In this document: piece by piece, positions 1 through 5,838 of the stretch | Position numbering within the stretch: position 1 is the stretch's first letter | How the letters are laid out: every line of letters starts with the position of its first letter | From: Alphaproteobacteria bacterium | GTDB taxonomy: Bacteria; Pseudomonadota; Alphaproteobacteria; UBA6615 | Direction of reading: 5' to 3' | Length of the DNA stretch: 5,838 nucleotides | Assembly (NCBI GenBank): GCA_013003285.1 | Contig: JABDJY010000106.1 | Location: 1-5,838 of the forward strand | Made by a program: the position numbers and the translations under genes | Notes under the pieces: generated by a model | What the model saw: only the letters and a program-made list of their open reading frames with translations | The model's database searches: none | Told to the model about the DNA's origin: nothing

Positions 1-506
1 TCTCGGGCGGGCAGGCGGGGGCCGAGAATGGCGCGTTGACGGTGATGGTCGGCGGCGACATCGATATCTTCGAACGGGCCCAGCCAATAATCGATTGTTA
101 TGCCCGCGCGTGCGAGCGCATGGGCGAGGCGGGGACCGGGCAGCTGGCCAAGATGGTCAACCAGATTTGCATTGCCGGGGTGGTGCAGGGCTTATCGGAG
201 GCGATCAATTTCGGCCTCAAGGCCGACCTCGATATGGCTAAGGTTATCGACGTCATCTCCAAAGGCGCGGCACAGTCGTGGCAGATGGAAAACCGTTGGG
301 AGACCATGGTCGCCGGCGAGTTCGACTACGGTTTCGCGGTCGACTGGATGCGCAAAGATTTAGCGATCTGCCTGGCCGAGGGCGACAAAAACGACGCCCG
401 TCTGCCCGTCACCGCTCTGGTCGATCAATTCTATGCGCACGTTCAGGCCCGCGGCGGCAAGCGTTGGGACACCTCAAGTCTGATCCATCTGCTGGCGAAC
501 GATTAG
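1..506 (+). CDS. NAD(P)-dependent oxidoreductase, 3-hydroxyisobutyrate dehydrogenase family (5' partial)
   Basis: This is the C-terminal 167 residues or so of a beta-hydroxyacid dehydrogenase; the family is usually about 290-300 residues, so the N-terminal Rossmann NAD(P)-binding half lies before the window. The frame is open from base 3 and ends with TAG at 504-506. The first visible residues, SGGQAGAENGALTVMVGG, match the substrate-binding signature (SGGxxGA...MVGG). The catalytic lysine is in GQLAKMVNQ (Lys codon 150-152), with the usual conserved Asn three residues on (159-161). The C-terminal RKDL motif (Lys codon 354-356) is the conserved cofactor-side segment. Family members reversibly oxidise 3-hydroxyisobutyrate, tartronate semialdehyde (2-hydroxy-3-oxopropionate) or related small hydroxyacids in the cytosol. 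The substrate cannot be told from this half. It is convergent with the pilin-like gene at 582-1943. Family assignment is firm; the specific enzyme is not. Confidence 0.93.
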   Translation, partial: SGGQAGAENGALTVMVGGDIDIFERAQPIIDCYARACERMGEAGTGQLAKMVNQICIAGVVQGLSEAINFGLKADLDMAKVIDVISKGAAQSWQMENRWETMVAGEFDYGFAVDWMRKDLAICLAEGDKNDARLPVTALVDQFYAHVQARGGKRWDTSSLIHLLAND

Positions 507-507
507 C

Positions 508-528
508 ATCGAGGCAAACTTCGTCGAT
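508..528. other. weak hairpin in the 75-bp convergent spacer; no clear terminator
   Basis: Between the two convergent genes there is a small stem: CGAGG (510-514) pairs with CTTCG (519-523), with one G-U pair and a CAAA loop. An alternative pairing is ATCGA (508-512) with TCGAT (524-528). No T-run follows on either strand, so this is not a canonical intrinsic terminator. I see no better candidate in 507-581, so termination of both genes may be Rho-dependent or lie within the genes. Low confidence that it has a function. Confidence 0.2.
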
Positions 529-581
529 ACGCGTCGCGCAGCACCGGTCTCTCAGTTCTAGGAATTAGTCCGCGCGACTAT

Positions 582-1943
582 CTAATTTACGCTCGCGTGA
601 GAATTCGGCTGCTCAGTGCCCGTCGTCACTTGGATCGTCAACGAGACGGACAGATTTCCAGAACTATCTCTGGCCCGCGCCATAAGCGTATGCTCGGCAC
701 TGGCCTCACCGGCAGGCGCCTTCCAGCGATAGTCGTAAAAAGTTTCCGACGTCCATTTTGCTCTGCGCCAGCGTTTGCCGCCATCGGTACTGACTTCCAC
801 CCTCAGTGTTCCTGACAGGTCCTCGCCATCACTGGCGTCCACCACAACGATCACGGAGCCGCTAACGAGCGCCCCGCGTGCGGGGCTGACGATTCTCACC
901 ACCGGGGCGGAATCATCATCATTATCGAGGGATTTAGCCTTCTCTGCCGGCGTCGTCGCAGCCAGCAAATTATTTATGCCGTCGACTAGCCAATCCAGGG
1001 GAGAACTACCCGACGATCCCGAGCCACCCGAACCGCTCGCATTTCCAGCAACCTGTTCTCCGGCCGCATTCGACCCGGAATCACCGTTGGAACCAGCCCC
1101 CGAACCACCGCCGGTACCACCACCAGAATTTCCGGAACTGCCAGCACCGCCGCCTGCACCGCCGTCACCGCCTTCGCCGCTGTCAACCAACTCCGAACCG
1201 CTTCCCGATGAGCCGCCACCGCCCGAACCTGAACCGCCGCCCTCGACGCTACCGGAACTAGCACCTGATCCGCCACTAGATCCGCCCGAAGTGCCACCGA
1301 TGCCACTCGAACCGCCCGAAGTTCCTCCGGAACCACCCGATCCGCCTGACGTGCTACCGCTGCCAGTCGAACCACCGGAAGTGCCGCCCGTACCGCTCGA
1401 GCCACTGGAGGTACCGCCACTGCCCGTCGAGCCGCCCGATGTGCCACCTATGCCGGAACCACCGGAAGAGCCACCAGAGGTACCGCCTACACCGCTGGAA
1501 CCGCCCGAGGTACCACCGCTGCCGGACGAACCGCCCGAACTGCCACCCGTTGTGGTACCACCTGAACCGCCGCCTGTTGTGGTGCCACCCGAGCTGCCAC
1601 CCGTTGTGGTGCCGCCTGAACTTCCGCCTGTACCGCCACCTGATGTGCCGCCAGAACTACCGCCTGAGCCACCACCAGTAGTACCGCCAGAACTACCGCC
1701 CGAGCCGCCGCCGGTACCGCCGCCCGAAGAACCACTTGAGCCGCCAGAACCAGGCAAACCGCCGCTCGCAACCTCCAGCCCACCACCAATATCGAGGTAA
1801 AATCCCCTAAGATTATAACCGAGCGAGGTCATGCCGCCTGCCGCGACGATAGCAATAAGCGCAATTACGAAAGCATACTCAACCGCGATAGCGCCCGACA
1901 TATTTGTCGAATAGCGTTGTAATAGGCGCGGAAGTTGAAACAT
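582..1943 (-). CDS. Flp-type prepilin-like protein with long Gly/Ser/Thr repeat region and C-terminal Ig-like domain
   Basis: This 453-residue protein has three parts. Residues 1-17 form a short leader with basic residues, ending in a type IV prepilin cleavage site G17|A18. The mature start AIAVEY has the Glu+5/Tyr+6 pair typical of Flp pilins, followed by a hydrophobic helix (about 24-37) and an Flp-like tail to about residue 55. Residues about 60-314 are almost wholly Gly, Ser and Thr, including 9- and 10-residue repeats. Residues about 345-440 look like a bacterial Ig-like domain: IVSPARGALVSGSV, then EVSTDGGKRW, then ARARDSSGN. Flp pilins are normally only 50-70 residues, so this is not a plain pilin; it may be a membrane- or pilus-anchored adhesin or surface protein processed by a TadV/FppA-type peptidase. 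ATG at 1943 is chosen because it gives a normal leader length. A TTG at 1991 would add 16 residues. Neither start has a good Shine-Dalgarno. No tad/cpa genes are visible, so the secretion route is inferred. Confidence 0.8.
   Translation of the reverse strand: MFQLPRLLQRYSTNMSGAIAVEYAFVIALIAIVAAGGMTSLGYNLRGFYLDIGGGLEVASGGLPGSGGSSGSSGGGTGGGSGGSSGGTTGGGSGGSSGGTSGGGTGGSSGGTTTGGSSGGTTTGGGSGGTTTGGSSGGSSGSGGTSGGSSGVGGTSGGSSGGSGIGGTSGGSTGSGGTSSGSSGTGGTSGGSTGSGSTSGGSGGSGGTSGGSSGIGGTSGGSSGGSGASSGSVEGGGSGSGGGGSSGSGSELVDSGEGGDGGAGGGAGSSGNSGGGTGGGSGAGSNGDSGSNAAGEQVAGNASGSGGSGSSGSSPLDWLVDGINNLLAATTPAEKAKSLDNDDDSAPVVRIVSPARGALVSGSVIVVVDASDGEDLSGTLRVEVSTDGGKRWRRAKWTSETFYDYRWKAPAGEASAEHTLMARARDSSGNLSVSLTIQVTTGTEQPNSHASVN
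1251..1529 (-). repeat. about nine tandem 10-residue (30-bp) repeats, consensus SSGxGGTSGG
   Basis: Reading down the - strand from 1529, successive units are SSGSGGTSGG, SSGVGGTSGG, SSGGSGIGGTSGG (13 residues), STGSGGTSSG, SSGTGGTSGG, STGSGSTSGG, SGGSGGTSGG, SSGIGGTSGG and SSGGSGASSG. Position 4 is the variable one (S, V, I, T). The 13-residue unit carries a three-residue insertion, still in frame. Confidence 0.8.
1548..1628 (-). repeat. three tandem 9-residue (27-bp) repeats, GGSSGGTTT
   Basis: Just before the decapeptide array, in protein order, are three units: GGSSGGTTT, GGSSGGTTT and GGGSGGTTT. The Thr-Thr-Thr block is visible on the + strand as a repeated TGTGGT word (reverse complement ACCACA). 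This is a second repeat family within the same linker. Confidence 0.75.
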
Positions 1944-2054
1944 TAGACGTTGCTTTGTTTCGAGCGGAACTCGCTCATGGATTGGCCCCAACTTAGCGGA
2001 TTAGCTGATGTTTATCGTGCATCACGAGAATCGCTGTCCGCTAACTACCGACTC

Positions 2055-2060
2055 ATTATA
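2055..2060 (-). promoter_or_regulatory. possible -10 box (TATAAT) for the pilin-like gene
   Basis: The - strand reads TATAAT here, a perfect sigma-70-type -10 hexamer. It lies about 112 bases upstream of the ATG at 1943 and about 64 bases upstream of the alternative TTG at 1991. No good TTGACA-like -35 box sits 16-18 bases upstream, and the surrounding DNA is AT-rich, so a chance match is possible. Confidence 0.3.
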
Positions 2061-2303
2061 CGACTAAATAACAAAATATTGGCAGAAAATGACACGTTTA
2101 CGGGTAAATAATAGTTACAGTTTTATATATCAGGGACATACAGCCTCATTTTCTACCCTTGCCAACAGTAACGAATAGATACCGTTAAGGTTGTGACAGC
2201 CATCATAGATTGCCCCTCAGCTACGCACGGGCCTCGATTCATTGTTCGTTTTCCGCTGGAAACAGAGGTAGAAATTCGGCGAGTTGGCGGGCTGTAATAC
2301 CCA

Positions 2304-2320
2304 AATAGTAGATGACTATT
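2304..2320. repeat. perfect 6-bp inverted repeat AATAGT-N5-ACTATT
   Basis: AATAGT (2304-2309) and ACTATT (2315-2320) form a perfect dyad with a 5-base centre. The size and spacing suit a dimeric repressor or activator site. It lies about 255 bases upstream of the molybdoenzyme start, which is far for an operator unless the promoter is also distant. Chance occurrence is quite possible. Confidence 0.3.
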
Positions 2321-2389
2321 GCGGTTAACGACCTAAATTGGCCGATAGTTTGCAATCACAAAGCATTTATTCCCGGTTCTAAGGTTGTT

Positions 2390-2400
2390 GCGGTAACCGC
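2390..2400. repeat. perfect inverted repeat GCGGT-A-ACCGC
   Basis: Two 5-base arms with a single-base centre. It is GC-rich within an AT-rich spacer and lies about 175 bases upstream of the molybdoenzyme start. It could be a small operator; nothing else supports this. Confidence 0.25.
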
Positions 2401-2573
2401 TTGAAAATACGCAGATTGTTTCACCTGCTTGCGCACATGCAAGTTGTAGTTTTGTCGCGTGTAAAATTTGCCACAGGGACCGGCCTCAATATTCACATTC
2501 ATAATCGTGAGCCATTGCATCGCACCGTGCGTAAATCGATACTGGGCGTTCTATCGCTCGTGTCAGGTGCCCG

Positions 2574-5567
2574 ATGAAATTTAAGCTGGTTCTGTTCAGT
2601 TTAGCGCTGCTGTTTCGCTATGCAGGTTGGCGCAGCGCGGCGTTTCGTGAACGGCTGGCAGAGCGCGACCTGTCGGTCGTGCTGCGCACCGAAGATGGCT
2701 CGATCGGGCGCACGTATGTTTTCGGCGGCGGCCAGGTGACCTCCAAGGCCGGGATCGACGCGACCGCCGACCTGGCGCTGGTCTTCAAGACCGCCGAGAT
2801 CGGCGCGCGGCTGTTGATGCCGCCGCTCGATCAGCTCGAACAGATCGAGGCCATGAAGAACTTCCTGTTCCATCCCGAGGGACCTGACGAGGCCGCGGTG
2901 TGGTTCGCGCAAACGGTAATGACGGCGCTGGGCGCCGGCTGGAAAATCGGCCGGACGGCAGGCGACGGCACCACGCGCTATTGCACCATGACCAATGGCG
3001 GGCCGCTGTTTGTCTATGTGAAGGATGGCAAGATCGTGCGCACCACGCCGATCGTGTTCGGCGACGACGATGCGCAACCCTTCACCATCAAGGCCCGCGG
3101 CAAGAGTTTCACGCCGCCACGCAAGACCTCTCTATCGCCCCACGGCATGAACTGGAAGGCCATGGTCTATGCACCCAATCGGCTGCTGACCCCCCTGAAA
3201 CGGGTCGATTTCGACTCCACTGGCGAGCGTAATATCCAGAACCGCGGCATCTCGGGCTATGCCCCCATTAGCTGGGACGAGGCGCTCGATATCGTCGCCG
3301 GCGAAATCAAGCGCATGAAACGCGACTATGGCCAGGGCGCCATCGCGCAATCTAACGGCTCGCATCATACCTGGGGCAATATCGGCTACTATCTCAGCGC
3401 CAAGATGCGTTTCATGAACGCCATTGGCACCACAGAAGTTCACCACAATCCCGACAGTTGGGAAGGTTGGTATTGGGGCGCCGTGCACCATTGGGGCGGT
3501 TCGCTGCGGGTCGGCGGCGGCGAGCCCTTCGGCACCATCGAGGACTGTCTGCAAAACGCTGAGATGGTGGTGTTCTGGTCGAGCAATCCGGAAGCCACCA
3601 ACGGTATCTATTCCGGCCTCGAGGGCTCGGTGCGCCGCCAATGGTTGAAGGATACTGACATCGAGTTGGTCCATATCGACCCACATCTCAACGACACGGC
3701 GCAATTCCTCGGCGGCAAATGGATCGCGCCGCGGCCCACCACCTCGCCGGCGCTGGCGCTGGCGATCGCCTATGTGTGGCTGACCGAAGATCTGTATGAC
3801 AAGGCGTATGTGGAGACCCGCACAAGCGGCTTCGAGGTCTGGTGCGATTATATACTGGGTAAAGACGACGGCACGCCGAAGACCCCGGAATGGCAGGAGG
3901 CGGAGACTAGCGTGCCGGCCAAAGACGTGCGCGCGCTGGCCCGCGCCTGGGGCACCAAGCGGACCTATCTAGCGGTCGGCGGCATGGGCAACACCTTCGG
4001 CGGGGCGGCGCGTAATCCCACGGGTAATCAATGGACCCGCATGATGGTCTGCCTGATCGCCATGCAGGGTTTGGGCAAGCCCGGCGTGAATGTGGGCAAT
4101 CTACAGCTCGGCGTGCCGCATGATTTCGGCTTCTACTTCCCGGGCTATGCCGATGGCGGCATCTCCGGCGACCTGACCCATACCGCCCTGGCGGTCAGCC
4201 TCTACCAGCGCATGCCGCAACTGGCGACCATCAACCCGTCGACCCAGATCATCCCGCGCCTGAAGCTGCCCGACGCCATCATCGACGGCCATGCGGAAGG
4301 CGAAATTTGGGATGCCCGCACCATTGAGGGCCAGTTCGTTCGGGCGGTCTATCCGGCGCCGGGCCATTCGAAAGTGCATATGCTTTACCGCTACGGCAAT
4401 TCCATTCTGGGCACGCTGAGCGACGCCAACCGTTATGTGGAGATGTACCGCTCGCCGAACCTTGAGTTTGTCGTCAATCAATCGATCTGGGACGAGGGCG
4501 ACACCAGTTTCGCCGACATCATCCTGCCGGCCTGCACCCAGTTGGAGCGCTACGATATCGGCGAATGGGCCCATTCGGGCGGCTATGGCGCGCACTTCAA
4601 TTCCCAGGTCAATCACCGGGTCGTCGCCTTCCAGGCCAAATGCATCGAGCCGCTGGGCGAGTCCAAGTCCGACTATGACATCTTCACGGCCATCGCCATG
4701 CGGCTGGGGCTCGGCAGCTATTTCACCGAAGGCATGCGCGATATCGATTGGGCCAAGCGCATGTTCGATGCCTCGGACCTGCCGACCAAGATCAGCTGGA
4801 AGAAGTTCATCGAGAAAGGTTATTTCGTCGTGCCGCCCGAGCGCGAGGAGCTGCGTCCCAAACCGGCCTATCGCTGGTTCGCCGAGGGTCGCAAGAAGGA
4901 CATTCCCGAGGCCATGCCGCTGCCCGGCGACTATACCGAGGAATTCCTCGAAGGCCTGCAGACCCAGACCGGCCGCATCGAGTTCGAGGCCGAGAGCCTC
5001 AAGCGCTTCATGCCCGACGATCCCGAACGACCGCCGATCCCTAAATATATCCGCTCCTGGGAAGGCCCCGATGTGGCCGAGCTGGCGCGCTATCCGCTGC
5101 GGCTGATCACGCCCCATGTGCGCTACAGCTTCCACACCCAGGGTGACGGCAAGGATAGCTATCTGAACGACGTGAAGGACCATCGGGTGCTGATCGACGG
5201 CTATTATTATTGGATCCTGCGCCTGAACCCGAACGACGCGGCGGCGCGGGGTATCGAGGACGGCGATCTGGTCAAGATTTTCAACGGCCGGGGCGCCGTG
5301 GTCTGCGCCGCGCAACTCACCGCACGGCTGTTGCCCGGCGTGGCGCATTCCTACGAATCATCGGCCATCTACGATCCCATGGGCGAGCCCGGCCGCTCGG
5401 TCGATCGCGGCGGCTGTGTGAACCTGCTGTCGCCGGCACGCACGCAGATCAAGAACGCCCATTCCATGGCCAATGGCCTGTCCATGGTCGAGATCGAGAA
5501 GTGGGACGGGAGCACCGAATTCGTCCGCGATCTGCCGCTATCGACCGCGCAAGGCTTGAGCAGGTGA
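2574..5567 (+). CDS. athL: transhydroxylase-like molybdopterin oxidoreductase large subunit with N-terminal SCP2-like domain
   Basis: The protein has 997 residues. From about residue 140 to the end it aligns by eye with the large subunit of pyrogallol-phloroglucinol transhydroxylase of Pelobacter acidigallici (DMSO-reductase family, bis-MGD molybdenum). Shared blocks include GGPLFVYVKDGKIVR (142-156), SHHTWGN (263-269), HNPDSWEGW (291-299), FYFPGYADGGISGD (520-533), SFHTQGDGKDSY (near 852) and YESSAIYDP (near 926). The catalytic residues of the Pelobacter enzyme (His144, Asp174, Mo-ligand Ser175, Tyr404) correspond here to His264, Asp294, Ser295 and Tyr525. As in that enzyme, there is no N-terminal CxxCxxxC cluster motif. 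No twin-arginine signal is seen, so a cytosolic location is likely. Residues 1 to about 125 are extra and look SCP2-like: hydrophobic start LVLFSLALLF, then ADLALVFK (65-72) and EGPDEAAVWF (102-111). The ATG at 2574 has AGGTG at 2565-2569. It is followed 12 bp later by the small subunit gene. The family assignment is strong. The substrate is unproven; pyrogallol/phloroglucinol chemistry is inferred. Confidence 0.92.
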   Translation: MKFKLVLFSLALLFRYAGWRSAAFRERLAERDLSVVLRTEDGSIGRTYVFGGGQVTSKAGIDATADLALVFKTAEIGARLLMPPLDQLEQIEAMKNFLFHPEGPDEAAVWFAQTVMTALGAGWKIGRTAGDGTTRYCTMTNGGPLFVYVKDGKIVRTTPIVFGDDDAQPFTIKARGKSFTPPRKTSLSPHGMNWKAMVYAPNRLLTPLKRVDFDSTGERNIQNRGISGYAPISWDEALDIVAGEIKRMKRDYGQGAIAQSNGSHHTWGNIGYYLSAKMRFMNAIGTTEVHHNPDSWEGWYWGAVHHWGGSLRVGGGEPFGTIEDCLQNAEMVVFWSSNPEATNGIYSGLEGSVRRQWLKDTDIELVHIDPHLNDTAQFLGGKWIAPRPTTSPALALAIAYVWLTEDLYDKAYVETRTSGFEVWCDYILGKDDGTPKTPEWQEAETSVPAKDVRALARAWGTKRTYLAVGGMGNTFGGAARNPTGNQWTRMMVCLIAMQGLGKPGVNVGNLQLGVPHDFGFYFPGYADGGISGDLTHTALAVSLYQRMPQLATINPSTQIIPRLKLPDAIIDGHAEGEIWDARTIEGQFVRAVYPAPGHSKVHMLYRYGNSILGTLSDANRYVEMYRSPNLEFVVNQSIWDEGDTSFADIILPACTQLERYDIGEWAHSGGYGAHFNSQVNHRVVAFQAKCIEPLGESKSDYDIFTAIAMRLGLGSYFTEGMRDIDWAKRMFDASDLPTKISWKKFIEKGYFVVPPEREELRPKPAYRWFAEGRKKDIPEAMPLPGDYTEEFLEGLQTQTGRIEFEAESLKRFMPDDPERPPIPKYIRSWEGPDVAELARYPLRLITPHVRYSFHTQGDGKDSYLNDVKDHRVLIDGYYYWILRLNPNDAAARGIEDGDLVKIFNGRGAVVCAAQLTARLLPGVAHSYESSAIYDPMGEPGRSVDRGGCVNLLSPARTQIKNAHSMANGLSMVEIEKWDGSTEFVRDLPLSTAQGLSR

Positions 5568-5572
5568 GGGGG
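5566..5572 (+). promoter_or_regulatory. ribosome binding site of the small subunit gene, overlapping the upstream stop
   Basis: GAGGGGG begins inside the TGA stop (5565-5567) of the large subunit gene and sits 7 bases before the ATG at 5580. The overlap suggests translational coupling, which fits two subunits needed in equal amounts. Confidence 0.7.
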
Positions 5573-5579
5573 CGATAGG

Positions 5580-5838
5580 ATGAAAAAGTGGAACCTCATC
5601 GTCGATGTGGCCAACTGCACCAATTGCAATCTGTGTACACTGGCGGTGCAAGACGAGCATGAAGGCAACGCCTTCCCGGGTTATGCCGAGGAGATGCCCA
5701 AACACGGTCATCGCTGGATCGAGATCGAGCGGCGCGAACGCGGCACCCCGCCGGTCACCGATGTGGCCTATCTGCCGACCATGTGTCAGCACTGCGATAA
5801 CGCACCGTGCATAGCCGCCGCGCCGGACGCCATCACCA
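5580..5838 (+). CDS. athS: transhydroxylase-like iron-sulfur small subunit (3' partial)
   Basis: The first 86 residues of a ferredoxin-type electron-transfer subunit, cut by the window end. It matches by eye the start of the Pelobacter transhydroxylase beta subunit: an N-terminal IDVA-type strand (here LIVDVANC), then DEHE, PGY, GHRW, IERRERGT, and later CQHCDNAPC. In the known enzyme this subunit carries three [4Fe-4S] clusters and packs on the Mo subunit. The first cluster motif here is C13-x2-C16-x2-C19-x3-V23: the expected fourth cysteine is valine (GTG at 5646-5648). The second motif, CxxCxxxxC, ends in IAAAP, without a fourth cysteine; I recall the Pelobacter protein also lacking it there. 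The ATG at 5580 has a strong, well-spaced ribosome binding site and gives the expected N-terminus. There is no signal peptide. The family is clear; the exact reaction is as uncertain as for the large subunit. Confidence 0.9.
   Translation, partial: MKKWNLIVDVANCTNCNLCTLAVQDEHEGNAFPGYAEEMPKHGHRWIEIERRERGTPPVTDVAYLPTMCQHCDNAPCIAAAPDAIT

Larger units (their letters stand above)
1002..1763 (-). repeat. Gly/Ser/Thr low-complexity coding region of the pilin-like gene
   Basis: About 254 codons are nearly all Gly, Ser or Thr, with scattered Asn, Asp, Glu and Ala toward the C-terminal side (roughly 1002-1190). On the + strand this reads as a CCx/GGT-rich tract with recurring GGTACC and CCGCC words. 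Synonymous codons differ from unit to unit, so the array has diverged by point mutation rather than expanded very recently. A flexible, probably extended linker between the membrane helix and the Ig-like domain is the simplest role. Unit lengths are multiples of three, so unit gain or loss would keep the frame. Confidence 0.85.
1992..2573. other. AT-richer divergent intergenic region without a convincing gene
   Basis: This stretch of about 580 bp separates the pilin-like gene (-) from the molybdoenzyme gene (+), and must contain both 5' regions. It is visibly richer in A/T than the coding flanks. I find no tRNA, no insertion-sequence ends and no long open frame. Short structured elements are two perfect inverted repeats (2304-2320 and 2390-2400) and a small hairpin, CTTGC (2428-2432) with GCAAG (2439-2443). 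A TAAAAT at 2462-2467 could be a -10 box for the + strand gene, but it has no convincing -35 partner. Confidence 0.6.

Noticed and set aside
1002..1763. CRISPR array or non-coding satellite in the repeat tract
   Set aside because: The repeats are contiguous 27- and 30-bp units without unique spacers, and they keep an open frame with Gly/Ser/Thr coding throughout.
775..1800. A 341-residue proline-rich open frame on the + strand
   Set aside because: It is the exact antisense of the Gly/Ser repeat region: Gly codons (GGN) read backward give Pro (CCN). The - strand frame has a recognisable pilin leader and an Ig-like domain, while the + strand frame has no domain beyond the proline tract.
2186..2388. 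Direct repeat of the 9-mer TAAGGTTGT (2186-2194 and 2380-2388)
   Set aside because: One shared 9-mer in a spacer of nearly 600 bp is expected about as often as not by chance, and the flanking bases do not extend the match.
2356..2520. A 54-residue ATG-started open frame on the - strand in the spacer
   Set aside because: It has no ribosome binding site, no recognisable motif and overlaps the likely promoter region of the molybdoenzyme gene. The length is within chance for this spacer. I keep it only as a note.
2574..2640. Cleavable Sec or Tat signal peptide on the large subunit
   Set aside because: The N-terminus has a hydrophobic stretch (residues 5-14) but no twin-arginine motif and no convincing cleavage site. 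The stretch runs straight into a charged helix that fits the start of an SCP2-like domain, and the known family members are cytosolic.
4101..5348. A 415-residue open frame on the - strand opposite the molybdoenzyme gene
   Set aside because: It is a shadow of high-GC coding sequence. The + strand protein is conserved over this whole stretch with known transhydroxylase motifs.

Overview
The window looks like a chromosomal piece of a Gram-negative, GC-rich bacterium, most likely an alphaproteobacterium. This is inferred from G/C-rich third codon positions, from an Flp-type (type IVb) prepilin N-terminus and from the style of the oxidoreductases. The assignment is a judgement by eye, not a search result. 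It holds four protein genes: two complete and two cut by the window edges.

Layout. (1) 1-506, + strand: the C-terminal part of a 3-hydroxyisobutyrate dehydrogenase-family NAD(P)-dependent oxidoreductase. (2) 582-1943, - strand, convergent with the first gene: an unusual secreted or surface protein with an Flp-pilin leader and membrane helix, about 255 residues of Gly/Ser/Thr repeats, and a C-terminal Ig-like domain. (3) 1944-2573: a gene-free, visibly AT-richer spacer lying between the divergent pilin-like and molybdoenzyme genes; it should hold both promoters. (4) 2574-5567, + strand: a 997-residue molybdopterin oxidoreductase very similar to the large subunit of pyrogallol-phloroglucinol transhydroxylase, with an extra N-terminal domain of about 125 residues that resembles an SCP2 sterol-carrier fold. 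(5) 5580 to the window end, + strand: the start of the matching iron-sulfur small subunit.

How the genes fit together. The two transhydroxylase-like genes form a tight operon: 12 bp apart, with the second gene's ribosome binding site overlapping the first gene's stop codon. They should make an alpha-beta molybdenum/iron-sulfur enzyme. The active-site His, Asp, Mo-ligand Ser and Tyr known from the Pelobacter enzyme are all present, so some hydroxylated aromatic may be the substrate, but the real reaction is not shown by the sequence. The dehydrogenase and the pilin-like gene have no evident functional link to it.

The most unusual items are the pilin-repeat-Ig architecture, the SCP2-like fusion on the molybdoenzyme, and loss of the fourth cysteine in the first ferredoxin motif of the small subunit.
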